Of a stretch of DNA of 64,000 bases, positions 51,089 to 60,801 are shown piece by piece (within the stretch, counting starts at the first letter, position 1; the number at the start of each line of letters is the position of its first letter). The position numbers were made by a program, and so were the translations under genes. Origin of the DNA: UBA4742 sp963773335 (GTDB lineage Bacteria; Actinomycetota; Acidimicrobiia; Acidimicrobiales; Acidimicrobilacustridaceae); the NCBI GenBank assembly GCA_963773335.1, contig CAVZAT010000006.1:1-64000 (forward strand). The letters are read 5' to 3'. The notes below the pieces were generated by a model. It saw nothing but the letters and a program-made list of their open reading frames with translations. It searched no databases and was not told where the DNA came from.

Positions 51089-51697
51089 TCAGTCGGCCCG
51101 CAGACCTCGCAGACCGGCCCAGGCCAGGTCGGCCGCGGTCTGGGCCAGGTCCCCGGCGCTCAGGTCCAGGTCGGCGGCCACCCAGTGGCGACACGTCGTC
51201 TCGGTGATCCCCACGATCCCGTAGGCCAGCAGCAGGCGACGATCGTGGGGCATCCCCTCCACCACGATGAGCTCGGCGATGGAGTCGGCGAACTGGGTCT
51301 CCACCTTGCCCAGCTCGGCCAGGAACTCGGGATCTCTCCGGGTGTCACCGGCGAACAGCACCTCGAAGCCCCGCCGGTCGAGCGCCGCCCACTGGAAGTA
51401 CGCCAGGAAGCCGGCCTCCACCTGCTGGCGCGGCCCGGGAGCGGCGGCGATGGCCTTGCCCACCGACGCCATGAGCCGGCCGCCCACCTCGCGCAGGACC
51501 TCCAGGTAGAGCTCGCGCTTGGACCCGAAGTGCTGATAGAGCACCGGCTTGGTCACCCCCGCCGCCTCGGCCAGGTCGTTCATGGACGTGTGGTGGAAGC
51601 CGTCACGGCCGAACACGGCCAGGGCCACCTCCAGCAGTTGCTGGCGGCGCTGGGCGGCAGGCAGGCGGGGGGTGCCGGCGGAGGTCGGACGAGCCAT
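51089..51697 (-). CDS. TetR family regulator
   Basis: The 202-residue protein has the TetR helix-turn-helix: RRQQLLEVALAVFGRDGFHH, TSMNDLAEAAGVTKPVLYQH, FGSKRELYLEV. The C-terminal part includes GFLAYFQWAALDRRGFEVLF. It is divergent from the FAD-linked oxidase gene (53 bases between starts) and may repress it. ATG at 51697 is used because the open frame upstream has no such motif. Confidence 0.88.
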   Translation of the reverse strand: MARPTSAGTPRLPAAQRRQQLLEVALAVFGRDGFHHTSMNDLAEAAGVTKPVLYQHFGSKRELYLEVLREVGGRLMASVGKAIAAAPGPRQQVEAGFLAYFQWAALDRRGFEVLFAGDTRRDPEFLAELGKVETQFADSIAELIVVEGMPHDRRLLLAYGIVGITETTCRHWVAADLDLSAGDLAQTAADLAWAGLRGLRAD

Positions 51698-51749
51698 CTC
51701 AGCGGAGGGTAACAAGCCCGCCCGGGACCGGTGGTGGCATGCTGGGCCG

Positions 51750-53120
51750 GTGACCGACCTCATCGAGCGCCTGGCCGCCATCGTCGGGCCCTCACACGTG
51801 CTCGTCGGTGACGACATCCCTGACGAGCTCACCCACGACGAGGCCCTGACCGCCAGCCCGCAGGTGCCCGCCGCCGTGGTGCGCCCGGCCAGCGCCGGGG
51901 AGGTCGCGGCAGTGGTGGCCTTGGCCGCCGAGCTGGGCGTGGCCGTCACCGCCCGGGGCTCGGGCACCGGGCTCTCCGGGGCCTGCGTCCCCAGCCCGGG
52001 TGGCCTGTTGGTGTCGTTCGAGCGGATGGCGGCCATCCTCGAGCTCGACCTGGACAACCACGTGGCCGTCGTCCAGCCCGGCGTCACCCTCGACCAGCTC
52101 GACGAGGCCACCGCCGAGGTCGGGCTCGTCTACCCTGTCTTCCCGGGGGAGAGCTCGGCCAGCCTGGGCGGCAACGTGGCCACCAACGCCGGCGGGATGC
52201 GGGCCATCAAGTACGGCGTCACCCGCCACCAGGTGCTCGGCCTGGAAGCCGTCACCGGCACCGGCGAGCTCATCCGCACCGGCGGCAAGTTCGTGAAGTC
52301 GAGCAGCGCATACGACCTCACCCAGCTCATCGTGGGATCGGAGGGGACGCTGGGGTTGGTCACCGAGGCCACCCTGCGCCTCTACCCGCGTCCGCCGTGG
52401 GCGGCCACGGTGCTGGCCCCCTTCCCCACACTGGCCGGGGCCACCGGAGCCACCCCGTCCATCGTGAGCAGCGGGATCGGTCCGCTGCTGGTGGAGTACA
52501 TCGACCTGCTGGCCATGGGCGGCATCGTGGCCCACGCCGGGCTCGACCTGGGGGTCGGAGGCCAGTGTGCGGACCAGGCGCAGGCCTGGTTGGTGGTGGT
52601 GATCGAGCAGCGCCGCGAGGACCGGCTGGCCGAGGACGTGGAGGAGCTGGCCGTGCTGCTGGCCGAGCTGGGGGCGCTCGACGTCTACGTGCTGCCGGCC
52701 CACGCCGGGACCCAGCTCATCGAGGCCCGGGAGAAGGCGTTCTGGGCGGCCAAGGCGGCCGGCGCCGACGACATCGTCGACGTGGTCGTGCCCCGCTCGG
52801 CCATGGCCGCCTACATCGGCCGGGTCAACGCCATGGCCGCCGCCACCGGATCGCTGATCACCGGCTGCGGGCACGTGGGCGACGGCAACGTGCACCTGTC
52901 GGTCTTCCAGCCCGACGCCGAGGTGCGCCACGGCCTGGTCCACGACATGATCGCCGCCGGCGTGGACATGGGTGGTGCGGTCTCGGGCGAGCACGGGCTC
53001 GGTACCGAGAAGCGGGAGGTCTTCCTGGAGCTGGCCGATCCCGCCCAGCTCGTCCTGATGCGCCGCATCAAGGACGCCTTCGACCCCGCCGGCATCCTCA
53101 ACCCGGAGGTGGCGCGGTGA
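51750..53120 (+). CDS. FAD-linked oxidase, GlcD-like
   Basis: The 456-residue protein starts GTG with TDLIERLAAIVGPSHVLVGD. The FAD-binding p-cresol methylhydroxylase-type domain has VTARGSGTGLSGACVPSPGG, NHVAVVQPGVTLDQLDEATA and SLGGNVATNAGGMRAIKYGV. The C-terminal part has GSLITGCGHVGDGNVHLSVF with metal His and VSGEHGLGTEKREVFLELAD. It oxidises 2-hydroxy acids such as glycolate or D-lactate. The next gene starts in its stop codon (GTGA overlap). Confidence 0.9.
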   Translation: MTDLIERLAAIVGPSHVLVGDDIPDELTHDEALTASPQVPAAVVRPASAGEVAAVVALAAELGVAVTARGSGTGLSGACVPSPGGLLVSFERMAAILELDLDNHVAVVQPGVTLDQLDEATAEVGLVYPVFPGESSASLGGNVATNAGGMRAIKYGVTRHQVLGLEAVTGTGELIRTGGKFVKSSSAYDLTQLIVGSEGTLGLVTEATLRLYPRPPWAATVLAPFPTLAGATGATPSIVSSGIGPLLVEYIDLLAMGGIVAHAGLDLGVGGQCADQAQAWLVVVIEQRREDRLAEDVEELAVLLAELGALDVYVLPAHAGTQLIEAREKAFWAAKAAGADDIVDVVVPRSAMAAYIGRVNAMAAATGSLITGCGHVGDGNVHLSVFQPDAEVRHGLVHDMIAAGVDMGGAVSGEHGLGTEKREVFLELADPAQLVLMRRIKDAFDPAGILNPEVAR

Positions 53121-54702
53121 ACGGTGCCCAGGCGCTGCATCCGGACCCTGACCGAGCTCGGCGTGGACGTGGCGTTCATGAACCCGGGCACCTCCGAGAT
53201 GCACTTCGTGGCCGCCCTCGACGCCGTCCCCGAGATGCGCGGCGTGCTGGCCCTGTTCGAGGGCGTGGCCACCGGCGCGGCCGACGGATACGGCCGGATG
53301 GCCGGGCATCCGGCCGCCACCTTGTTGCACCTCGGTCCGGGGTTGGGCAACGGGTTGGCCAACCTCCACAACGCCCGACGGGCGCACACGCCGGTGGTCA
53401 ACATCGTCGGCGACCACGCCACCTACCACAAGGCCTACGACCCCCAGCTCGAATCCGACATCGAGACGGTGGCCCGCAACGTGTCCAGCTTCGTCCGCCG
53501 GGCCGAGCGGTCCGACGACGTGGTGGTCGACGCCCTGGCCACCGTGGCCGCCGCCTCGGGACCGCCCGGGCAGGTGGCCACGTTGGTGCTGCCGGCCGAC
53601 GCCTCGTGGTCGGAGGTGGCCGCCTCCGAGCTGCGGTCCCCCGACGAGCTACGGGCCGCCCGCCGGCGCATGGCCGTGGAGCCGGCCGTGGACACCGACC
53701 GGGTCGAGGCTGCGGCCAAGGTGCTGCGCTCGGGCGAACCGGCCGCCCTGTTCGTGGGCGGCCGGGTGGTGTCGGGGCCGGCACTGCGCGACGCCGGCGG
53801 CGGTGAGCGCTACCACCGGGGCCCGGCTGCTGTGCGAGACATTCCCGGCCCGCCTGGAGCGGGGCGCCGGCGTCCCGCCGGTCGAGCGTCTGGGCTACCT
53901 GGCCGAGTTCGCCGCCGCCCAGCTCGAGGGCCTGGCCCACCTGGTGCTGATCGACGCGGCCTCGCCGGTGTCGTTCTTCGCCTATCCGGGCAAGGCCAGC
54001 GACCTGGTGCCGCCCGGCTGCGCTGTGCACCACCTGGCCGGACCGACCGACGACGCGGTGGCCACCCTGGCCGCCCTGGTGGCGGCCCTGGATGCCCCTC
54101 GGGCCGCCGGGTCGGTGCAGGCGGCCGGGCGACCACCGGCGCCCACCGGGGCCCTGACCGCCGAGACGGTGGGCGCGGCCATGGGCGCGCTGCTGCCCGA
54201 AGGCGCCATCGTGTCCGACGAGGGCAACACGTCGGGTCTGTTCGTGGCCGGGCCCACCGCCGGGGCACCGCCCCACGACTGGCTGTGCCTCACCGGCGGC
54301 GCCATCGGCCAGGGCCTGCCGGTGGCCGTGGGGGCGGCGGTGGGCTGCCCTGATCGGCGGGTCGTCGCCTTCGAGTCCGACGGCAGCGCCATGTACACGC
54401 TCCAGTCTTGGTGGACGATGGCCCGAGAAGGCCTCGACGTGACCACCGTGGTGCTCAACAACCGCTCCTACGCCGTGTTGAACATGGAGCTCAACCGGGT
54501 GGGAGCCGAGCCGGCGGGCCCGCGGGCCCGCCGCATGCTCGACTTGACGCCTCCTGACCTGGACTTCGTGGCCCTGGCCCGAGGGCAGGGCGTGCCTGCC
54601 AGCCGAGCCACCACGGCCGACGAGTTCGTGGATCAGCTGGGTCGGGCCCTGGCCACGCCCGGCCCGACCGTGATCGAAGCCGTGGTGCCCTCCATCATCT
54701 GA
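53117..54702 (+). CDS. TPP-dependent enzyme, ALS/benzoylformate decarboxylase type, frameshifted
   Basis: From GTG 53117, a change near 53140 leads to IRTLTELGVDVAFMNPGTSE. The catalytic Glu region is GVLALFEGVATGAADGYGRM. A second change near 53805 leads to SATTGARLLCETFPARLERG. The TPP/Mg part is LTGGAIGQGLPVAVGAAVGC, FESDGSAMYTLQSWWTMARE and VLNNRSYAVLNMELNRVG. The family includes acetolactate synthases and 2-oxoacid decarboxylases. It is coupled to the GlcD-like gene, so a 2-hydroxyacid may be oxidised and the product then decarboxylated or carboligated. Two indels as read. Confidence 0.82.
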
Positions 54703-54740
54703 CCGGGCTCGATCGCTCGCCGGTGACGCCGCTTGCGTCG

Positions 54741-54791
54741 TGCCACCCGGATGACGGAGCGCTCAGGGAGGCTTGCCGACCGGAGGGCTAG
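54741..54791. repeat. Class 3 repeat, second-half copy
   Basis: TGCCACCCGGATGACGGAGC then AGGGAGGCTTGCCGACCGGA matches 41519-41577. It lies between converging genes, overlapping the aldo/keto reductase stop. Confidence 0.65.
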
Positions 54792-55816
54792 TGCGGTCGG
54801 CGGCGCCTGGAGGCGTCGGCGATGGTGGGCGGGGTGTAGCCGGCGTCGGCCCAGTTGAAGTTGGTGCCCGGCGGCACGATCTCGTCGATACGGTTCAACA
54901 GGGCATCGTCGAGCCGGAGGTCCACGGCCCCCAACTGGCTGGTGAGCTGGTCCATGGTGCGCGGCCCGATGATCGCCGCGGTCACGGCCGGGTTGTTGAT
55001 CACCCAGGCGATGGCCAGGTGCACCAGGCTCATGCCCGCTTCGTCGGCCAGGGCGCCCAGGGCGTCGGCCGCCTCGAGCTTGTGCTGGTTCTCGGGCTTG
55101 GACAGGTCGTAGCGGTCGGGCAGGCGCGCCGCCCTCCGGCTGGTGAGGTCCTCGGCGCCTTTGCGCCACTTCCCCGACAGCCAGCCACCGGCCAGCGGGC
55201 TCCAGGGGATGACCCCCATGCCGTAGCGCTGGCAGGTGGGCAGCACATCGGCCTCGATGCCGCGCACCAGGATCGAGTAGGGCGGTTGCTCGCACACGAA
55301 CCGCTCGCGCTGGCGCCGCTGCGCGGTCCACTGGGCTTCGACGATGCCCGACGCCGGGAACGTCGAGCTGCCCAGGTACCGCACCTTGCCCTGGTGGACC
55401 AGATCGGTCAGCGCGCCGAGCGTTTCGTCGATGTCGGTGTTCGGGTCCGGGCGGTGCACCTGGTAGAGGTCGATGTGGTCGGTGCCCAATCGGCGCAGGC
55501 TGTTCTCGCACTCCTTCATGATCCAGTAGCGCGACCCGCCGCTGTGGTTCGGTCCCTCGCCCATGGGGGCGAAGAACTTGGTGGCCAGCACCACCTCGTC
55601 GCGGCGCGCGGCGATGGCCTTGCCCACGATCTCCTCGGACTCGCCGGCCGAATAGACGTCGGCCGTGTCGATGAAGTTGATGCCGGCGTCGAGCGCGGCG
55701 TGGATGATCGAGACGGCGTCGTCGTGGTCGGGGTTGCCCCAGGTCCCGAACATCATCGCCCCCAGACACAGTGGACTGACCCGAAGCCCGGTTCGTCCCA
55801 GACTCCTCAAGTGCAT
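54788..55816 (-). CDS. Aldo/keto reductase
   Basis: The 342-residue protein starts MHLRSLGRTGLRVSPLCLGA. GINFIDTADVYSAGESEEIV has the catalytic Asp and Tyr, EVVLATKFFAPMGEGPNHSG the Lys, and LGTDHIDLYQVHRPDPNTDI the His. PAVTAAIIGPRTMDQLTSQL is the NADP-binding end. It reduces aldehydes or ketones with NADPH. Divergent from the LuxR regulator gene; convergent with the TPP enzyme gene. Confidence 0.92.
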   Translation of the reverse strand: MHLRSLGRTGLRVSPLCLGAMMFGTWGNPDHDDAVSIIHAALDAGINFIDTADVYSAGESEEIVGKAIAARRDEVVLATKFFAPMGEGPNHSGGSRYWIMKECENSLRRLGTDHIDLYQVHRPDPNTDIDETLGALTDLVHQGKVRYLGSSTFPASGIVEAQWTAQRRQRERFVCEQPPYSILVRGIEADVLPTCQRYGMGVIPWSPLAGGWLSGKWRKGAEDLTSRRAARLPDRYDLSKPENQHKLEAADALGALADEAGMSLVHLAIAWVINNPAVTAAIIGPRTMDQLTSQLGAVDLRLDDALLNRIDEIVPPGTNFNWADAGYTPPTIADASRRRRPH

Positions 55817-55907
55817 GGTGCCCCTCCGATTCCCAGCTGGTGTGGAACCCGCTCACGCTAGCGGCGTCCCACACCCCGCCGGCTGGCGCTGGCCGGGCTC
55901 CTAGACT

Positions 55908-58481
55908 GTGCGCGTGGCTGGCCGATCTCCGATCGGTGAGCCGGCTGGGGCCGGTGCTGCGTTGGTCGGCCGCGTTTCCGCGCTGAGCCGGCTCGACCGA
56001 TCCCTCGATGACGTGGGCGGGGCGGTGGTGAGCGGCCCTCGTGGCGTGGGCGTCTCGGCCCTGTTGACCGCGGTGGCTCGAGGCCGTCGCGCCGCCGGCT
56101 CCGTGGTCGACCATCGGGTGGCCACCGATCCCCTCGACGACCTGCTCGGCGGGGCCGACGCTCCCCGCTCCTCCTCCCCGCTGACCGCGGAGCTGCCGGT
56201 GCTCGTGCTCGACGACGTCCACAAGTTGGGCGACACGACGGCCACGCAACTCCGTCGGGCGGTGTTGGACGGCCGGCTCCGGTGCCTGCTCGGCTCCACC
56301 CGACCCGAGCGCCTGGCCGCCCCTCTGGAGTGGCTGTGGCAGTCGGGCACCCTGGATCGCGTCGATGTGGACGCCCTCGACGCGGCCACGGTGGCCGCCT
56401 GGATCGAGAACCTGGTGGGCGCGCCACCGGACCGCTCCACCCTCGAGGTGCTCCTGGGCGACAGCGGTGGCCTGCCCGGGCTCCTGGTCGACACCCTGGC
56501 CGCCCTCACCCAGGCCGGTCCCGACGCGGGGCTGACCGTCCGATTGGGGTACGCCCGCCTGGCCGGTGCGCTGCCCTGCCCGGTGGGCCTGCAACGGCGA
56601 GTGCACCGCCGGGCCCACGGGCTGGAGCCGGAGGCCCGGGAGGTGCTGGCCGCGGCCTGCGTGACCGGTCGCCTGGGACCGGCCATGTGGAACCTGCCCT
56701 CGGTGGCCGGCTCGACCGACGAGTTGACCCGTCGGGGACTGTTGGCCTGGGCTGGACCGCCGGAGGACCGGTGGCTGGGGCCGGCGGTCGGAGCTGTTCG
56801 CCGCGCGGTGCTGGCCGACCTCGGTCCGCTCGGCATCGGTCGCACCGCGGCCCGTCTGCTGGCCGACACCCCGGACCCACGCCCGATCGACCACCAGCTC
56901 TGGGTATCGCTGGCCGAGCCGCCGCCCCAGGCCGGCGATCGCCCGCCGGCCGTGTCGGTGGCTCGCCAGCTGCTGGCCCAGCGCCGCTTGGACGAGGCAG
57001 AGATCGTGGCCCGCGCCGCAGCCGACCAAGGAGATCTGGCGGCCACCGTGGTGCTGGCCGAGCTGCGCTCGGAGCGCGCGGACTGGTCGGGCTCCGCCGC
57101 CCTGCTCACCGCCCTGCTGGACCGCGCCGGACTCGACGACGACCTGCGGGTCCTGGCCGTGGACGAATTGGCCTCGCTGTGGCTGTGGAACTTCGACTGG
57201 GCGGATCGGGCCATCGAGCTGGCCCGCGACACCGCGGCGCGCACCGGCGGCTTGGGCGGTCCGGCCACGGGCGCGCTGGTGGAGATCAGCGTTCAGGCGG
57301 GGCGCATCGACGAGGCCGTGGCCCTGGCCGCCGAGCTCGAGGCCATGGCCCACTCGCCCACCGTCAAGACCCAGGCCAGCGTGGCCCTCGCCCTCGCCCT
57401 GGCCGGCCAGCTGGATCGAGGCGTGGTCCTGGCCCGGGACAACCTGGCCCGCTGCCTGAATCCGTCTCCGGGCGTGACGCCCGAGGATCCCGAGACCACG
57501 TTGCTGGCGCTGGCCCTCGGCCTGACCGAGCACGGTCAGGTGGCTGAAGCGGCCGAGCTGGGCGCGACTGGGTACGAGCTGGTGAGCAGCCACCCGACCG
57601 ATTTTGCCTGGATGGCCCTGGCCCGCGGCCGGGTGGCGGTGGCGCGGGGCGAGCTCGGGGCGGCGGAGGCCTACGGGCGCGAGGCCGAGGTCATCTTCGG
57701 AGAGTTCGACGACCTCACGCCGTGGTTGTGGGCCCTGGCCATCCAGCTGTACGTGGCTGGGGTGAGCGGTCAACCCCGTCGTTGCCGCGACCTGTTGGCC
57801 AGGATGGAGGCGCTGGGACCGTCTGGGGTTGCCTTCCTGGCTCCCGATCTGGCTCGGGCTCGGGCCTGGGCCGACCACGCGCAGGGCGACACCCTCGGGG
57901 CCCGGCGACGCCTGGTCGAGGCCGCCGCCGATGCGGCGACGGTCGGGAACCGGACCCTGGCCCTGGTGGTGTGGCACGACGCACTTCGACTGGGCGAGCG
58001 GAACCGGGCGCCCGCGGCGCTGCGGGAACTCGTCGCCCAGGTGGTCGGGACCTGGAGTGCCGCCGTCGCCGCCCATCTCGACGCACGGGCCAGCAAGGAA
58101 CCGGCAGCCTGGCTGGCGGCGGCGGAGGCCATGGCCGAGGCCGGGCGCACCGTCGAGACCGCGGAGCTGGCCGCCGAGGCCATGGCCGAGGCCAGTCGGC
58201 GCAGCGACCGGGCCGTGATGCGCACCGCTCGCGCCGTGTTCGACGCCGCGGTGGTGGTGTGCCGGGGTGCGTCCACGCCGCGGCTGGCCACCGGGGCGGC
58301 CTCGCTGACCCACCGTGAGCGGGAGGTGGCGCAGTTGGCCGCCGGTGGCGCGGCCAGCCGTCGGATCGCGGCCGAGTTGGGCATCTCGGTGCGCACCGTC
58401 GACAACCTGCTGGGGCGCGCCTACGCCAAGCTCGGGATCCGGCGTCGCCGCGAGCTGTCCGAAGCCCTCGACCCGGACTGA
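55908..58481 (+). CDS. Large LuxR-type regulator with degenerate ATPase domain
   Basis: The 857-residue protein has an N-terminal AAA/STAND-like domain. VGRVSALSRLDRSLDDVGGA is followed by VVSGPRGVGVSALLTAVA, where the P-loop Lys is Val. Walker B is LPVLVLDDVHKL. A long helical TPR-like middle follows. The C terminus is a LuxR helix-turn-helix: LTHREREVAQLAAGGAASRR, IAAELGISVRTVDNLLGRAY. Without the Lys it probably does not hydrolyse ATP normally. It may control the secreted protein gene downstream, before which a perfect palindrome lies. GTG at 55908 is the start. Confidence 0.85.
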   Translation: MRVAGRSPIGEPAGAGAALVGRVSALSRLDRSLDDVGGAVVSGPRGVGVSALLTAVARGRRAAGSVVDHRVATDPLDDLLGGADAPRSSSPLTAELPVLVLDDVHKLGDTTATQLRRAVLDGRLRCLLGSTRPERLAAPLEWLWQSGTLDRVDVDALDAATVAAWIENLVGAPPDRSTLEVLLGDSGGLPGLLVDTLAALTQAGPDAGLTVRLGYARLAGALPCPVGLQRRVHRRAHGLEPEAREVLAAACVTGRLGPAMWNLPSVAGSTDELTRRGLLAWAGPPEDRWLGPAVGAVRRAVLADLGPLGIGRTAARLLADTPDPRPIDHQLWVSLAEPPPQAGDRPPAVSVARQLLAQRRLDEAEIVARAAADQGDLAATVVLAELRSERADWSGSAALLTALLDRAGLDDDLRVLAVDELASLWLWNFDWADRAIELARDTAARTGGLGGPATGALVEISVQAGRIDEAVALAAELEAMAHSPTVKTQASVALALALAGQLDRGVVLARDNLARCLNPSPGVTPEDPETTLLALALGLTEHGQVAEAAELGATGYELVSSHPTDFAWMALARGRVAVARGELGAAEAYGREAEVIFGEFDDLTPWLWALAIQLYVAGVSGQPRRCRDLLARMEALGPSGVAFLAPDLARARAWADHAQGDTLGARRRLVEAAADAATVGNRTLALVVWHDALRLGERNRAPAALRELVAQVVGTWSAAVAAHLDARASKEPAAWLAAAEAMAEAGRTVETAELAAEAMAEASRRSDRAVMRTARAVFDAAVVVCRGASTPRLATGAASLTHREREVAQLAAGGAASRRIAAELGISVRTVDNLLGRAYAKLGIRRRRELSEALDPD

Positions 58482-58521
58482 CCGAGCCGGCGCCACCGGG
58501 CCCCCGGGAGGCCTGCTCCCG

Positions 58522-58558
58522 TGAGCAATGTGCACACGACCGTGAGCAACATTGCTCA
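58522..58558. promoter_or_regulatory. LuxR-type palindromic site
   Basis: TGAGCAACATTGCTCA (58543-58558) is a perfect 16-base palindrome, and TGAGCAA also occurs at 58522-58528. It lies after the LuxR gene and before the secreted protein gene. A LuxR-type operator is likely; the regulator is inferred. Confidence 0.55.
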
Positions 58559-58652
58559 TGACGGTGAGCCGTGCACGTGCGACGGTGGCCCCGGCTGACC
58601 GGGCCGCGGTCGGCCACCGCGTTCAGCCATCCTGTCGAACTGGGGAGACCCG

Positions 58653-59241
58653 ATGCCTGTGCCGTTCCGTTCCCATCGCCTGCTTGCCGCCGGCGCCGCG
58701 CTGGCCCTGACCGCCAGCTTCCTGGTCGTCGGTGGTGCGCCTGCCGGTGCCGTCACCTACCCACCCATCGTCGTGAGCAAGACCACCGCCCACTCGGGCA
58801 CCGACCATGGTGACTCGATCGACGAGAGCGGCGCGGGGTGCTCCGGGCAGGGGGTGACCGGCGTCGTCATGTGGCTGGCTCAGGGTGTGGTCGCCGACTC
58901 CGAGCCCATCGGTACCAACGTGGTGGGCACGGGCAACTCCGCGTTGCCCGATGGCGAGGGGAACTGGTCGGGGACCAAGGACATCCCGGGCGGCAGCAAC
59001 CTGGCCCTGCCCGCCGGGCAGTACACGCTGCGCACCGCCTGCTACCAGGGCGACTTCGTCGACTTCGTGTACGCCGGCGTGGTGATCACCATCAACGGTG
59101 ACCAGGAATCCCACCACCACTACCAGCGATCCGGGTTCCACCACGACGACGGCCGCCGGATCCACGACCACCACGGCGACCACCTCCACCGCGGCCGCGC
59201 CGGCCTCCGCGGTGGCCGCCAAAGCCACGTTCACGGGCTAG
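58653..59241 (+). CDS. Secreted protein with Thr-rich tail, frameshifted
   Basis: The signal peptide is LLAAGAALALTASFLVVGGA with a cut after APAGA. The mature part has VVSKTTAHSGTDHGDSIDES, cysteines in GAGCSGQG and LRTACYQGDF, and PAGQYTLRTACYQGDFVDFV. This resembles small secreted beta-sandwich proteins. Near 59108 the frame changes and gives a Thr/Ser/Ala-rich tail ending at the TAG 59239-59241. Function unknown. A LuxR-type palindrome lies upstream. Confidence 0.68.
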
Positions 59242-59268
59242 CAACCGCGCACCGGCTTCCGCCGGTCG

Positions 59269-59320
59269 CGGTCCGGCCCGCGGCCGTCCTCCAACCTGAG
59301 GCGGTCGCCGGGCCGGACCG
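59269..59320. terminator. Two-way terminator hairpin
   Basis: CGGTCCGGCCCG (59269-59280) and CGGGCCGGACCG (59309-59320) form a perfect 12-base stem between the converging secreted protein and alcohol dehydrogenase genes. Confidence 0.65.
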
Positions 59321-59326
59321 GCGCGA

Positions 59327-60437
59327 TCAGCTGTAGGTGATGACCGAGCGGGCGACCTCGCCGGCCTGCATGGCGGCGAAGGCGTCGTTCACGTCGTCGA
59401 TGCCGATGCGCCGGGAGATCAGCTCGTCGAGCTTGAGCTGGCCGTCGTGGTAGAGGCCGAGCAGCTTGGGGACGTCCTCGTTGGACGTTCGACGAGCCGT
59501 ACCAGCAGCCCTTCATCGTCTTGGCCAGGTAGAGGAAGGTGAACGCCGCGCAGGTTCAGCATGACGTCCATCCGGGGCACGCCGACCAGCACGACCTCGC
59601 CGCCTTGCGGGTGATGTTGATGGCCTGCTCCATCGTCGTGCTCGAGCCCGATCACCTCGAAGGAGACATCGGCGCCGCGGCCCGCCGGTGAGCTCCATCA
59701 CCTTGCTGACCGGGTCGCCGTCGTCGGCCTTGATCAGCGTGGTGGCGCCGAACTCCTTGGCCATGGCGAGCTTGGAGTCGAACATGTCGATGGCGATGAT
59801 CTCGCTCGGCACCGGCGATCTTGGCGCCCTGGATCACGTTGAGGCCCGACGCCGCCGCAGCCGATGACCGCCACGGAGTCGCCGGGCTGGATGTCGGCGG
59901 TGTTCAGCGCCGCGCCCACGCCGGTGAGCACGCCGCAGCCGATGAGCGCGGCGACCTCGAGCGGGATGTCGTCGTGGATCTTCACCACCGAGATCTCGGG
60001 GACGATGGTCTCGCTCCGAGAAGGTGCCCAGGCAGGCCATCTGGTGCAGCGGGCCGCCAGGGCTCGACAAGCCGGGTGGTGCCGTCGAGCATCCCGCCGG
60101 CGGCCTGCATGGCCGACTTCTCGCACAGGTAGCCCTGGCCGCCGGTTGCAGAAGTAGCAGTCCTGGCAGTTGGGCACGAAGGACAGCACCACGTGATCGC
60201 CCACGGCCACCGGGTCACGCCGTCGCCGACCTCGTGACCACGCCGGCGCCCTCGTGGCCGAGCACGATGGGGTGGGCAGCGGGATGGTGCCGTTCGGCCA
60301 CCGACAGGTCGGAGTGGCACACGCCGGACGCCCCGACCTGGATGCGCACCTCGCCCGGACCCGGGGCCTGCACCGAGATGTCGTCGCGGATGTCGAGTGG
60401 CGTGTCGACGCCGGTGAGCACGGCGGCCTTCGGTCAT
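59327..60437 (-). pseudogene. Zinc alcohol dehydrogenase, multiply frameshifted
   Basis: Pieces in all three minus frames align along one MDR alcohol dehydrogenase: VLTGVDTPLDIRDDISVQAP, VGASGVCHSDLSVAERH with the catalytic Cys, IVLGHEGAGVV, VLSFVPNCQDCYFCNRR with the structural zinc cysteines, PLEVAALIGCGVLTGVGAAL, and IIAIDMFDSKLAMAKEFGAT. The end is RSVITYS at 59327. At least seven frame changes in 1.1 kb are needed. Either the gene is dead or this part of the assembly is poor. It would oxidise alcohols with NAD or a similar cofactor. Confidence 0.78.
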
Positions 60438-60525
60438 GGGATCCCCCCTGAGGTCGTGATCGGTGCCCGGATCGCGTCGCGGCCCGGCGGCGGCCTCACG
60501 GCCATTCCCTGGCGGGTCGTCAGGT

Positions 60526-60801
60526 TCAGCGGCCGTGCTCGAGGTCGTCCCGCTCGGCCGCCTTGACCGCGTAGGCGAACACGATGGACGGGGCCAGCAC
60601 GATCGAGCCGACGATGATCGCTCCCACGATCAGGTCCACCACCGCCTCGTCGAAGCCGACCACGAACCCCACGAAGAAGGCCACCACCGCCACCGCGAAC
60701 AGGCCGTAGCCGACCCGTTGGCCTGCCGACACCAGGCGGGCGACCTGGGCCCGGCGTCGTCGGACGGGATCGCGGGAGGGCTCGGGGGACGAGTCGGTCA
60801 C
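60526..60801 (-). CDS. Small membrane protein
   Basis: From GTG 60801 the 91-residue protein has a basic N terminus (SRDPVRRRRAQVARLVSAGQ) and two membrane segments (VGYGLFAVAVVAFFVGFVVG, DLIVGAIIVGSIVLAPSIVF). It overlaps the glycosyltransferase stop by 4 bases and is probably co-transcribed with it. Family not recognised. Confidence 0.72.
   Translation of the reverse strand: MTDSSPEPSRDPVRRRRAQVARLVSAGQRVGYGLFAVAVVAFFVGFVVGFDEAVVDLIVGAIIVGSIVLAPSIVFAYAVKAAERDDLEHGR

Noticed and set aside
54633..58559. A very long open frame on the minus strand opposite the aldo/keto reductase and LuxR genes.
   Set aside because: It is a GC-rich antisense frame with low-complexity composition and no motifs, while the other frames hold clear protein families.
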